Part shown: one piece after another, positions 1-10,860 of the stretch | Layout of the letters: each line of letters starts with the position of its first letter | Numbering within the stretch: the stretch's first letter is position 1 | Source of the DNA: Populus alba | Lineage: Eukaryota; Streptophyta; Magnoliopsida; Malpighiales; Salicaceae | Length of the DNA: 64,000 nt | NCBI RefSeq assembly: GCF_005239225.2 | Contig: NC_133295.1 | Location: 1,302,001 to 1,366,000 of the forward strand | Reading direction: 5' to 3' | Program-made: the position numbers and the translations under genes | The notes under the pieces: generated by a model | Databases searched by the model: none | What the model was told of the DNA's origin: nothing | The model's input: the letters and a program-made list of their open reading frames with translations, nothing else

Positions 1-487
1 ATAAGTCCAAACGGCATGACTAACCATTCATACAAACCATGCTTAGTCTTAAATGCAGTTTTCCACTCATCACCCTCTTTCATCCTAATCTGATGGTACC
101 CACTTTTTAGGTCAATCTTAGAGAAAATACATGATCCATGTAACTCATCTAGCATGTCATCAAGCCTAGGAATAGGATGTCGATACTTTACTGTTATGTT
201 ATTGACGGCACGACAATCAACACACATCCTCCATATTCCATCCTTAGTCCAAACGACATGACTAACCATTTATACAAACCATGCTTAGTCTTAAATGCAG
301 TTTTTCACTCATCACCCTCTTTCATCCTAATCTGATGGTACCCACTTTTTAGGTCAATCTTAGAGAAAATACATGATCCATGTAACTCATCTAGCATGTC
401 ATCAAGCCTAGGAATAGGATGTCGATACTTTACTGTTATGTTATTGACGGCACGACAATCAACACACATCCTCCATGTTCCATCCTT
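1..487 (-). repeat. Tandem duplication of an RT segment (242-bp period, two copies)
   Basis: The block beginning near base 5 recurs beginning near base 247 with a few substitutions. Each copy encodes, on the minus strand, the reverse-transcriptase segment from the VDCRAVNN region to the start of the next palm strand. The duplication cannot belong to a working RT, so it records decay after insertion. The first copy may continue left of the window. Confidence 0.85.
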
Positions 488-744
488 TTTAGGCACAAGT
501 AGCACTAGCATAGCACAAGGACTCATACTCTCACGAATGTACCCCTTCATCATCAACTCATCTACTTGCCTTTGAAGCTCCTTTGTCTCCTCGGGGTTGC
601 TTCTATAGGCTGGACAGTTAGGAATCGAAGCTCCGGGCATAAGGTCAATTTGATGTTCAATCCCCCTTAATGGTGGTAATCCATTAGGGATGTCTTCAGG
701 AAATACATCATCAAACTCCTGCATCAAAGAAACAGCCACACTAG
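1..744 (-). pseudogene. Ty3/gypsy reverse transcriptase fragment
   Basis: The minus-strand frame from 739 to 305 reads as the N-terminal part of a gypsy RT: a leader with [11 protein letters not shown], then [19 protein letters not shown], the HPIPRLDD block and [15 protein letters not shown]. These are classic Ty3/gypsy RT domain 1-3 motifs. The catalytic YxDD motif is not reached. The segment is internally duplicated (1-487) and its 5' end abuts an LTR piece at 745, so it is not continuous with the protease or RNase H at 1.0-3.2 kb. It lies downstream of integrase in the minus direction, which is not normal gag-PR-RT-RH-IN order. It is a dead retroelement fragment. Confidence 0.85.
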
Positions 745-1020
745 TGATGCGAACCTCGTGATCACGTGGTCACACAACCCACAATCAAGATTGAGATCTG
801 ATCCCGGAAAGCCGAAATAGGTCTGATAGGAGTGTGACACAATGGAAACTTGCCCCAAGGCACCAACACTATTGGAATGAGTAGAATGACGCCACGAAGC
901 CAGTTAATCTTCGATAAGTCAGATTCAGTTCGTTCAAGAACTGAAGAATGCAAGAATCACTCTCACACGTTAAAACTGAAAAATTCAGAAAAATAATCAT
1001 CAAAGCTGCCAAAATTTTGG
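745..1020 (-). mobile_element. Partial LTR (TGAT family, 5' part)
   Basis: Begins TGATGCGAACCTCGTGATCA, the same start as the LTRs at 5007 and 5903, and keeps their landmarks in order (GGAGTGTGACACA, TGACGCCACGAAGCCAG, CTTCGATAAGTC). Similarity fades near 960-1020, where the sequence joins broken integrase. It sits between an RT fragment and an integrase fragment, so it looks like a rearrangement junction or a truncated nested insertion, not a complete LTR. Confidence 0.7.
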
Positions 1021-1870
1021 CCTATATGAGATGCATCATCTGTTTTATGGCATGCAATGAATGCGCCATTTTAGAAAACCTATCAACCACAACAAAAATA
1101 TAGTTTGTACCTTTCTTTAACCTAGGTAAACCTAAAACAAAGTCCATAGAGATATCTACCCAAGGTTCAGTAGGCACAGGTAATGGTGTATATAGTCCAT
1201 GCAGTTGTACTCTAGATTTTGCCTTTCTACAAGCAATGCACTGTTCACAAATTCGTTGCACATCTCTTTTCATCTTTGGCTAATAGAAATGCTCATGCAA
1301 TACATCCAAGGTTTTTGCGACTCCAAAGTGACCCATTAAACCACCCTTGTGTGCTTCACGAACAAGCAATTCACGCAAAGAACTAGCAGGAACACACAAT
1401 CTATTCTCTTTGAACAAATAACCATCCATCAAATAAAACTTACCAAAAGCCGAATGTCCACATGCATTATAAATCTCAACAAAGTCAGAATCATTATCAT
1501 ACAATTCCTTCACATATTCAAAACCTAACAATCTAGTATTCATGGTGTGTAAAAGAACATACCTGCGCGACAGTGCATCAGCTACGATGTTCTCTTTCCC
1601 TTGCTTATACTTGATTACGTAAGGAAAAGTTTCAATGAATTCAACCCATTTTGCATGCCTCTTGTTCAACTTACCATGTCCTTTCAGATGTTTCAAGGAC
1701 TCATGATCCGAATGGACTACGAACTCTTTTGGCCACAAGTAATGCTGTCATATCTCAAGTGCTCTTACCAAAGCATAGAGTTCTTTGTCGTAAGTGGGAT
1801 AGTTCAAGGTCGCTCCACTTAACTTCTCACTGAAATACGCAATAGGTCTCCGATCATGAGTAAAATTTGT
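1021..1870 (-). pseudogene. Ty3/gypsy RNase H and integrase N-terminus, broken
   Basis: Read on the minus strand from about 1870, the translation gives the RNase H region ([20 protein letters not shown], then [19 protein letters not shown] and [15 protein letters not shown]). The integrase HHCC zinc module follows ([12 protein letters not shown] ... [12 protein letters not shown]) and then the start of the integrase core ([23 protein letters not shown]). In-frame stops replace expected tryptophans at 1748-1750 and 1280-1282, and a frameshift follows VDRFSKMAH. The core is cut off at about 1021, so most of the DDE triad is missing. RNase H and integrase normally follow RT, but here no RT lies between them and the protease. 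Confidence 0.85.
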
Positions 1871-1929
1871 CTTGGACCCCTCTTGCACATGGATAAGATG
1901 TACTAGGTCTCCTCTTGATACTCCAATGG

Positions 1930-2310
1930 ATCGTTCAATTATGACTTGGTGGAAACCTTCAAAACCAATGCATTCAATGCGTCTTTCAATGTCTTTGTCT
2001 TGGACCGAGTCATTGGTCCATTTGGAACATGTAATGGGTCCTTGCTGCTGTTTCTGGGCTGGTCCGCATCAACTAGGAATAGCAGAATCAAGATCGTTAG
2101 TGTTAAAATAAGCCTTCTTATACACAAGTAAGATCATTGGCTTATTAGTGAAAAATGCATATCTGATTTGAGATCCTTTTGCATAAAAATTAGGTTGGTT
2201 CTTTAATTTTTCCACACTACTATCATCACACAAGCTTACTTTCTTCACTCCTCGATTTTTACCTCCACTCTCAACCGGTTTAATTAATGGTTTAGGTTTA
2301 GCCAAATCTG
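1930..2310 (-). pseudogene. Displaced retroelement polyprotein tail
   Basis: The minus-strand frame at 2127-1939 contains [20 protein letters not shown], resembling the tail that follows integrase in many plant gypsy polyproteins, just before the 3' LTR. Here it lies between protease and RNase H, where RT should be. A second open stretch (2305-2069) has lysine-rich sequence (KPLIKPVESGGKNRGVKK) of unclear identity. The position supports a recombined or nested element. The family assignment of the tail is inference from pattern. Confidence 0.5.
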
Positions 2311-2441
2311 ATGGTTTCTCTCACCATTGTCCTCATGTGAATTTTCACTCTTCCCATCCTCACATTCTTCTTTTAATTTGATTTGATCATCATACACTTG
2401 TTTTGGAGAAAGAGGTACAAGAGTGATGGTCATACCATCCT

Positions 2442-3233
2442 TTACAATAGTGAACCTATTTCTAAACCCATCATGAATTGCTTTCCGATCAAACTACCAT
2501 GGACGCCCCAAAAGTAAGTGACTAGCATGCATTGGACTACATCACACAAAATCTCATCAGAATACTTCCCAATAGCAAATGCAATCAAAACCTGCTTAGT
2601 AACCCTCACTTCACCACATTCATTCAACCATTGCAATCTATAAGGCTTGGGATGCTTAATACAACTCAGATTCAATTTCTTCACAAGGGTATCACTAGCA
2701 ACGTTAACACAACTACCTACATCAATTATCATGCTACATACCTTGTTTTGGATATGACATCGAGTGTGAAAAATATTTTCCCGTTGCTGATTTACATAAT
2801 CTTCTTTGATTTGCTTGTTCAGCGCATGCCTTATAACCAAGGCCTCTCCCTCAACAGGATATGCAATCTCCTCATCACTACAATCCACCAAAGGTGGCAT
2901 CTCTTCACTTTCAGATTTGTCACTTTTAGATTCAACCTCTCCATTGTCTCTTGTAAGCATAACTCTTCCGTTTGGACATTGAGATGCAATGTGCCCCTTC
3001 CCTAAACACTTCAAGCATTTAATATCTCTATCACGAGTAGGTTGATATTCAGATTTACCTTTCCCATCCGTATGAGTATCCTTTTTGGTTGGGAAACCCT
3101 CTCTCTCTTCAAATTTGGCCTCCATATTGAGGAAGATGAAGTCGAATTGGTCTGAAAATGTGTACTGCCCCTTCTCTTTATTTGCCTCTCCACCTTCGTT
3201 GCCATATGGACCATATCCTCCAATTCCACACAA
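2442..3233 (-). pseudogene. Gypsy gag zinc knuckle and aspartic protease
   Basis: A 263-codon frame. Residues 73-86 form a CCHC zinc knuckle, CLKCLGKGHIASQC, typical of the nucleocapsid part of Gag. After an acidic linker, residues 170-180 read IDVGSCVNVAS, matching the DxGS active-site pattern of plant gypsy proteases. Near 2530 the frame slips away from the expected protease continuation; the alternate frame carries the ASHLLLGRPW motif followed by a stop. The piece follows gag directly, as in the normal order. It is decayed coding sequence with no sign of function. Confidence 0.85.
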
Positions 3234-4110
3234 TGTTGTAATTCTACAACATTCGCAATGTTCCTATTCAGCCCATTTAGAAACTAGCCATAATAGCTTC
3301 CCGATCCTCAATCACATTGACCCGAATCATGGCAATCTCCATCTCCTTGAAATACTCATCCACGGACCTAGAACCCCGATTCAAACCCTACAATTTCATA
3401 TACAAATCTCTATAATAGTGGTTAGGCACAAATCGCCTTCCCATCAACACTTTCATCTCCTCCCACGACACTACCGGCCTCTCTCCACTCCTCCTTCTAC
3501 TAATAACATTCTGATCCCACCATATCAATGCATAATCCGTGAATTTGATGACAACCAATTTCACTTTCTTTGCCTCCGAATAGTTATGGCAATCAAAAAT
3601 CCAATCCACCTTTTTCTCTCACTCCAAATATGCCTCGAGATCGTTTTTATCTTGAAAAGAAAGTATTTTCAGTTTGATAGAATCCAAATCACCATCTAAA
3701 TTAGCATGTGCCCCAACACTACAGAAATTTTCCCTTTTGCCGAATTGGCCCCTAGTTCTATTCCTAAAATTCCTTCGGTTTCTAGGCTGCCGAAAACCTT
3801 CCTGATGGCCTATGGCCTCATCCTCAAAACCACCATCACCAATATCATCAACGGCCTCCTCAAAATCCTCATAATCAGCCCACCTTGGCCTTTCGGCCCT
3901 ACTACCACTGTTTGCTTTCGGTTCAGCCCCAAGCTTCCTCACATTTTAGGTGCTTGTACCAGCCTCGTTACCATGTTTTTCTCTACCCTATCAAGTCTGT
4001 CACACACGTTTCCCATCACAAAATTCATCCTCTCCATCATCTGTGTCATGACTTGCATTTGGAACGTAAGTTCTCCCTCAGGATGGGGTGGTGGTGTTGT
4101 TTTTGATCTG
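3234..4110 (-). pseudogene. Gypsy gag, frameshifted
   Basis: Several minus-strand frames together give a Gag-like protein: a start near 4110, a short helical stretch (MERMNFVMGNVCDRLDRVEK, about 4050-3990), an Arg/Gly-rich stretch (RQPRNRRNFRNRTRGQFGKR, about 3790-3740), and the capsid signature (DYALIWWDQ, VSWEEMKVLMGRRFVP, about 3550-3430) of the retrotransposon Gag family. Frames change near 3950, 3620 and 3390, so it is not translatable as one protein. It is followed by the zinc knuckle and protease piece. Confidence 0.8.
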
Positions 4111-4984
4111 ACATGATAGTACCTGCAAAAAATTGGTTAGTGGAAAAAAAAATTATCCTCACGTCGCTCGTGTTTCGCTCAAACATTCTGAATGTCCTCA
4201 CACGCTCACACCTCTCGTCTCACCTTCTTACGGTTCTTACGAAACTGAAACCAACACCAAATAAAACCAACTTTGCAGCGCAATCAAAATATATATATGA
4301 CTCAAGAAGCAATAAAAACAAACTGAATAAAAAAATAGAAACAAAATATGAAAAATGATGAAACAACACCTAGATATGTTGGATATGATGAAAACAAACT
4401 GCAAGAAATGAAAACAATAAAAAGAAAGCAAATTTCAAAAGTTCACGAAAAACACTCTTTTATGATGAGTTAAGTCCGAATCTGGAACCTAAAGTCAATG
4501 ATGTCCAATTGAGCTAAAATTTCAGATATAGCGCTCTACCAACCTAAATAAAGAGAATATGAAATTTGAGCAATTTACGATAAGGTTTGATAGACTGACG
4601 CAAAAATTATGAATCAGACCTAATTAGACCTGAATTTGAAACCCAAAGCAAAAAATATCCAATTGACTCCAAAATAAATATATGGTGCAATTAGGGTCCC
4701 AGTAATAACAGAATCAAATTTGAGCTCATTTTGAGTTGATTTGGTCAAATTTTTCTTTGTTTAGTTTTTTGTGGCAGAAACAAACAAATGCCTTTTTGAA
4801 TGACTTTTTTTTCTCTTTTTTTTTTTATTGCACTGATATATTTTGGTTAGGAAACAAACGAAATATTTTTTTTTTCTGATATGATACCAAATCAAGAGAA
4901 GAAGAAATTGGACACTAAGGAATTTTATTTTTTTTGCGGAAACAATAAGAAACAAAAATTTCAGAAGGATATAACTTGATTAAT
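4111..4984 (-). other. Untranslated leader of the gypsy element
   Basis: AT-rich sequence between the primer-binding site and gag, with no coding signature in any frame. It contains poly-T and poly-A runs (for example around 4808-4880). Its position fits a 5' leader of about 870 bases in a minus-strand element. Confidence 0.6.
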
Positions 4985-5004
4985 GGAACCAAGCTCTGAT
5001 ACCA
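4985..5004 (-). promoter_or_regulatory. Primer-binding site, tRNA-iMet type
   Basis: The minus strand reads TGGTATCAGAGCTTGGTTCC, which matches the initiator tRNA-Met complement used by plant LTR retrotransposons. It lies two bases inside the LTR that starts at 5007, fixing that LTR as the 5' LTR of a minus-strand element. Confidence 0.85.
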
Positions 5005-5006
5005 AA

Positions 5007-5902
5007 TGATGGGAACCTCGTGATCACGTGGTCACGCAACCCACACGCAAAAGACACCAATTCCTGAAAAAACCAAGTAAATCAGGTTTGATAGGAGTGT
5101 GACACAAAGATAACTTGTACCTAGGCACCAGTACTATTGGAAACGTAAACCTCTACCCAACAAATATTGATTCGCGAACGAGAAGTATAAGGATGACGCC
5201 ACGAAGCCAGTTGTTCTTCGATAAGTCGTTTTTCAGTTCTTTAGAGAACCAAGGAAGGGAGATTATCCCACTAAACACACAACAAGTGCAGCAAAGAAGT
5301 TTATTGATCTGAAAAATTGTGTAACCTTACATGTTTGGTTATGCTTTTATTTATACTGACTCTAGACTTAAAGAAACCCTAATGGACCCCCCTTGTATGG
5401 ACTTATATGAAGGCCCAGTTACAATTGACCCAAATAAAATAATAATAACCCAAAAACTAAGAAGAAAATAATAAAAATAATAAAAAATTCAAAAATTACC
5501 ATCCTAATCAAATTTGTGTTGCTGCCCCCTTTCCTTTGATGTCCTTGATTAGCTTGGATAAATTTCCTTTTTTGTTGCTGATTTAATTACTTTCCTTCCT
5601 ATGTTAGGAAAAGCATTAAATAGTCCTCCTCTTTAGGAATAAGATATGGACAACTTCCTTACTTAATTAAGAGAATAATTTGCTGGCTTTTTTATCCTTG
5701 TAGCATTAGGGAAAAAAAAAAAAAAAAAACCATAACAGGGCTGGTATTGGGTCGGACATATCAACCCCTTGTTCCACACGAATTGGGCTCTTCTTGGACC
5801 TGAACTAGATGAATTAAAGGTTTTCCTTTGTGCTCCTTAAATGTCCCAAGCCTTTCTAGGTCCATCTTGCTCCATAAGTTTTGAACAAGCCCATTCAATG
5901 CT
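5007..5902 (-). mobile_element. 5' LTR of the gypsy element (TGAT family, interrupted)
   Basis: Starts TGATGGGAACCTCG directly after the primer-binding site. The first 450 or so bases align with the LTR at 5903; the rest diverges. No matching terminus ending ATCA is seen before the next LTR begins at 5903, so this LTR is either truncated or interrupted by a nested insertion. It contains an A-rich run near 5711-5728. Confidence 0.7.
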
Positions 5903-6913
5903 TGATGCGAACCTCGTGATCACGTGGTCATGCAACCCACACGCAAAGACACCAATTCCTGGAAAGCCAAGTAAATAAGGTTTGATAGGAGTGTGACACA
6001 AAGATAACTTGTACCTAGACACCAGCACTATTGGAAACGGAGACCCCCACCCAACGAATATTGATTCGCGAACGAGAAGTATAAGGATGACGCCACGAAG
6101 ACAGTTGTTCTTCGATAAGTCGTTTTCAGTTCTTTAGAGAACCATGGAAGGGAGATTATCTCACCAACACACACACACAAAGTGCGGCAAACAAGAAGTT
6201 TTATTAATATGAATTGTCTTCTTACATGTCTGGTTATGCCCTTATTTATAGTGACTGCAAACTAAAATAAACCTAATGGACCCTTATGTGGACTTATATG
6301 ATGCCCACTTACAATTAAACCAAATAATATAAATATACCCTAAACTAAGAAGAAAATAACATTAAAATAAATAAATCCGAATTTAATATCCTAAATATGA
6401 TAGGATCAGATTTGTAGCCCTTTAGAAGTCCTATATAAGCTAGGAGAATCAAATCTGAAGGTAGAATTAGTTCTGAAATCTTCTTTCCTTTTTGTAGCTA
6501 GGATGAATAAGGAATCCTTGCGAGAAAAGGATTCTGAAACATTTATGAATCCTTGCCACACTTGGAAACTATGTTGCAGCCCATTAAAGATCTTTGTAGA
6601 ATTAGGAGATTCCCAAAATAAGCTGCCGCATCCTTTTAGGAAAAGAATCTCAGCCAAATAGGAAGTCCACAAGTCAAAAGGAAGTAAATAACAAAACCCG
6701 TACAGCCTCTGTTGACCCGTGTTTGGATGCCTTTCCGAACTCCGATTGACATGATATTTTAACCCAAGGTACGAAAACATGTCAGGAGTCTCCACGTAAA
6801 ATTTCAGCCCGATCCAACGGTGGGATTGAGAATTATGACTATTTCTGTAAAACTGGGATAGTTGCGCATTTTTACGTCAAAATCCGAATTTGATCTTGGG
6901 CTGGATCGTATCA
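5903..6913 (-). mobile_element. 3' LTR of a second TGAT-family element
   Basis: Starts TGATGCGAACC and ends GGATCGTATCA, giving inverted TGAT/ATCA ends and a length of 1011 bp. On the minus strand it is preceded by a purine run (GAAGAGAGAGGGAA), a good polypurine tract, and by the end of a retroelement reading frame. This makes it a 3' LTR of a minus-strand element whose interior lies at higher coordinates. Its partner 5' LTR is not recognisable in the window. Confidence 0.75.
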
Positions 6914-7192
6914 TTCCCTCTCTCTTCAAGATGATTCGTCCTCGAATCACCAACAAGTGGAATGGACAATTCCTTAGCCTCATTTTGAAGCCTTTGGAAT
7001 TCTTTTCTTGCCAACAATCGTCGCCAACAACTTTGGATGAAAGTAGCACCCATTGGCTTTCCTATTTCATCATTGCAACATTTTTTCTCCTCTCTTTTTG
7101 AAGCTTGCTGCGCATTGACTGCTGCCGTTAACACATCAAGTTCTTGCTTCATCTCCCCGAGAATACGAGATAGACTCTTGGATTCTTTTTTT
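6877..7192 (-). pseudogene. C-terminal end of a retroelement ORF with an IQ-like motif
   Basis: The open minus-strand frame runs out of the assembly gap and stops at 6877, inside the LTR. It reads LSRILGEMKQELDVLTAAVN, a likely coiled coil, then ATFIQSCWRRLLARKEFQRL, which resembles an IQ calmodulin-binding motif of the myosin type, and ends DSRTNHLEERGND just before the polypurine tract. That ending resembles the last residues of plant gypsy ORFs. The IQ-like assignment rests on spacing of I-Q-x3-R-x3-A-R only. The upstream part is lost in the gap. Confidence 0.5.
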
Positions 7193-7692
7193 NNNNNNNN
7201 NNNNNNNNNNNNNNNNNNNNNNNNNNNNNNNNNNNNNNNNNNNNNNNNNNNNNNNNNNNNNNNNNNNNNNNNNNNNNNNNNNNNNNNNNNNNNNNNNNNN
7301 NNNNNNNNNNNNNNNNNNNNNNNNNNNNNNNNNNNNNNNNNNNNNNNNNNNNNNNNNNNNNNNNNNNNNNNNNNNNNNNNNNNNNNNNNNNNNNNNNNNN
7401 NNNNNNNNNNNNNNNNNNNNNNNNNNNNNNNNNNNNNNNNNNNNNNNNNNNNNNNNNNNNNNNNNNNNNNNNNNNNNNNNNNNNNNNNNNNNNNNNNNNN
7501 NNNNNNNNNNNNNNNNNNNNNNNNNNNNNNNNNNNNNNNNNNNNNNNNNNNNNNNNNNNNNNNNNNNNNNNNNNNNNNNNNNNNNNNNNNNNNNNNNNNN
7601 NNNNNNNNNNNNNNNNNNNNNNNNNNNNNNNNNNNNNNNNNNNNNNNNNNNNNNNNNNNNNNNNNNNNNNNNNNNNNNNNNNNNNNNNNNNN
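7193..7692. other. Assembly gap of exactly 500 N
   Basis: A run of exactly 500 N, a conventional size for a gap of unknown length. Reading frames drawn across it are not meaningful. Confidence 0.99.
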
Positions 7693-9650
7693 CGAGGTGT
7701 CTCTGCTCGTCGTTGGAGCGGTCTCATCTTCCTTCATCGGATGACTCAAGTGGCTTCAAGATTCTCTACCACATGTGGCTTGGGGGAGAGCATTACTGCC
7801 ACTGGACTACATAGAAAGAGAAAATTGCGGTTATACTCCTCGCAATCCTCCACCTTGATTTTCTATGTTGGAGCTTCTTACATCTTTCAGCTTTACAGTT
7901 CCACCTTACACCACTCTCTTTTTGTCTTCGCCCTTTCATAGCGGTCGCCTTGTATCACAGGCGTTTGCACCCCCTCAATTAGGTGCCTATTGCAACAGCT
8001 TCTTTCCATCCTTGCATGCATGGAAAAGGTCTTCGCCTGTTGTCTTTCATCAAGAGCATAAGAGACTTCCTGTGTGGCGACAAACTTTAACAGTCTCTTG
8101 GCTGCTCTGACATCTGGGAACACTTCTTTCCTTGCACCATGTTGTCTCATTACAGTACCTCGTTGGATTCCCTCGGGTACTCTTTACAACAATCTTTCGT
8201 GTGCCCTCGTGCAATTATTTTTCTCTAGGATTTCTCCCTATTCCTTGCTTATGTTTGACACAGGCTCATCCTGTCACAACACGCTGGGTCAAGTCAAAAT
8301 AGGGTTCAATCTTTATCCCCTTGCTGTATTTCTCTTCCATTATCATGGTCTTCATTAATTCTCCCCTCGTAGAAATCACAGTCACCGAATTCTAACTTCT
8401 TTGGAGAAATCACCATCTCCATCATATCCTTTGATCATACGGAACCCAATTGTTCCCTTTGTGCCGTTATCCTGCTAGTCTTCAACCGTTTCATTACAAA
8501 CTGCTATATATACGAAAATAGTATCGTATGGATAATCCTTCCACTAAGCAAGTTCCCAGGAAAGATTGGAGGGGTCACACTGGTCCCGCTTAAAACCCAA
8601 TCTCCTAGACAGAACTTCTTAGGCCATATCTATCCATCGTACTGTCTCTCCGTATATACAACCATTTGCTAGCTTTGTTGCGGCTTTCCTTTATAAGTGA
8701 TCTGGGTATCCTGGTTTTATACCTGATTTCTCAACATCTGGCGAGACTACCATTGCTTAGATTCGTCAAGATTGGTCTTCGTCAATTTTCACTCTCCACC
8801 TCAAATTGTCCACATAACCGGGTGTCCAGAGTGTCCCAATTTTGCCTTCCATCAAGGCAATTAAATTCTCCACTTAACATTTCAGCACATGTAATTGGGT
8901 AAACATGTGCACCTTCTTCTTCTTCATCTCCATCGACCTCCATCACGACCCTCAGATGCCTCCTGATCGGGCAATCTTTCTTTAATAATTAACCGCCGCC
9001 ATTTTTGGTATCGAATCTCAACGATCGGACCATACCATTGCATCCGGAATGATCAAATTAGCTGGAAACATGTCTTGAATCGTCCAAATCGCACTTCAGA
9101 CGGCTAAGATTTGATCAAAACAATTCTGGCCTGATCAACGACTCAGATTCACTCTCAGATCCGGTTGCACGCAGACTCTGCTACACAGAATCCTTTCCCG
9201 CGGCTCGGCTCGGCTCCCATTCGGCTCGGCTCATCACGGCTCGCGTCTGTTGACGTGGCTGGTGGGTCCCACTATGCTGACACGTATGTTGACTGGTCAA
9301 TGCATGCTGATGTCATCGTTACATAAGGCGGATGTCATCCTCTTTATGTTACTGTTCATCAAGATACTGTTCACTATATTACTGTTCATCCATGATACTG
9401 TTCATGGTGGGTCGGGTCAACTGGTATTCGGGTCGGGTCAACCCATCCGGGTGAAAAAGACGCGTGGGGCGCGTCGGTGCGCGTGGGCAAACGACTTGCC
9501 GGAGAGATGGAGAGTGCGGCCATGTCCGACGTCCAATTTTGACGCCGTTTTCACCAGTGGCTTTGTCTCGTCCTCCTCTACACGATGGTATGGTCAAAAC
9601 TTCATTTTGATAATTTTCATTTTTGAGCAAAAAATCAAACACCACTAAAA
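7693..9650 (-). mobile_element. Degraded retroelement interior and leader
   Basis: Continues from the gap to the primer-binding site at 9651-9668. Minus-strand frames are short. 7749-7693 could be an ORF start (MKEDETAPTTSRDTS), and 8150-7893 is an open frame of unknown kind with many Arg and Lys residues. The stretch 9180-9560 is much more GC-rich than its surroundings, with repeats of GGTCGGGTCAA near 9412-9440. No RT, integrase or RNase H motif was recognised here. Confidence 0.45.
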
Positions 9651-9668
9651 CCTTCAGCTCTGATACCA
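9651..9668 (-). promoter_or_regulatory. Primer-binding site, tRNA-iMet type
   Basis: The minus strand reads TGGTATCAGAGC followed by TGAAGG, the initiator tRNA-Met complement. It is separated by two bases from the LTR beginning at 9671, as expected for a 5' LTR of a minus-strand element. Confidence 0.8.
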
Positions 9669-9670
9669 AT

Positions 9671-10136
9671 TGTAGGGAATTTGACCGGCGACCGGTGATG
9701 AACTGATTATTGCTCGTCGGAGGAGAAGCACACAGACACAATATTTTACATGGTTCGGCAAAACCGCCTACATCCACGGGAGAGAGTCATTGTTATTTAG
9801 AGATTGAGAAAGAATACAATAAATACATGGAGGAGGATTTAATCACTCAACTCCCATCTCTCTTGCTGCTTTGCAGCTGCTGCAATGGCTGCTGCCATTG
9901 CAGCTCCTCTTTCTCTCTTCTCTCTTGCACACACTCACGTTTTCTCTCACACACACTTAGGCTCTCTTTGCATGCCTCATTTATAGGCTAATGGTGGCTT
10001 CTCTTCTTCTTTCTAGCAGCTGCACATGGGAGTGGGTGGCTGCCATGTTCTTCAACAAAGGCTGCTGCCACTTGCTTAGTGGTGGTGGCCACTCCAATGG
10101 TGGTGGGGTATTGCCAATAAATGGCAATACCTAACA
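9671..10136 (-). mobile_element. 5' LTR, 466 bp, TGTAGGG type
   Basis: Starts TGTAGGGAATTTGACC and ends AATACCTAACA, so it has TG...CA ends, and it abuts a primer-binding site. It is unlike the TGAT-family LTRs. It contains a CT-rich and CTGC-rich stretch (9850-9935). Beyond 10136 the sequence is the duplicon spacer (CTTCAAACTCCATTAATTCT) found elsewhere in the window. The matching 3' LTR was not found. Confidence 0.75.
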
Positions 10137-10860
10137 GGTTCTCCCTTCAAACTCCATTAATTCTCCATTGTTTGTCAGTTTTCTAGCAACTGTTCAATAA
10201 AGCTATTGCCAGAATCGTGTTGACTGGAGACTGGATTGAAGTGGACATAAGAAGGTGAGGATGACTCTTTATCTCTGCATGCCCACTTGCTTCAGCTGTG
10301 AGTAAACTACGATCGTAAACTATTAACAAGTTTTCTTCCTATATATTGAGGCTTGAATTTCTTGGAAATTATATTTTAGTGGGCAAAGCAATCTTCGCAT
10401 AAATTTCATTGATAAATACAATTTGGGAAAACGTCTCTGAACATTCAAATTAAGCAGTCACGATTTTTTATTGTTTTTATCATGCTATAAATATTTCATG
10501 TAAAATTCGGCATTCATAATTATCTACCTTATTTATTAGCACTTGTGTTAGTGAATTAAGGGACCTCTCCTCGTGTGGAACTATTCGTTGAACGAAATTA
10601 TTGGTTGCTTAATCTTGTTGTACAACTGTGGAATGGAATGGATTGGACATAAGAAGGTGAAGATGACTTTGTTTATTAATATTTTATTTCAATTATGCAT
10701 ACATAATCCCATAGTTTAAATTATTTATTATTTAGAATAGAAAAAGGAAAAATCAAAGTATATATCAATTGAAAGAATGAAAAGAATTTCTAAAAATCAA
10801 AGTAAATAACGTAACGGTAATGCCGGGCGAGCTACAAAGAAAGTTCTAATTAATTAGCAC
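10137..10860. repeat. Duplicon spacer unit, copy 1
   Basis: Begins near CTTCAAACTCCATTAATTCT and continues through GCTATTGCCAGAA, ACATAAGAAGGTGAGGATGA and CTTGTTGTACA. The same order of landmarks recurs at 12460-13080, and parts recur at 28090-28310, 39520-39740, 46080-46440 and 52860-53160. No coding potential is seen. It is part of the repeated spacer upstream of the RLP genes. Confidence 0.7.

Noticed and set aside
6877..7749. Long open frames running through the N gap on both strands
   Set aside because: They exist only because 500 N contain no stops. Only the real sequence after the gap was described.
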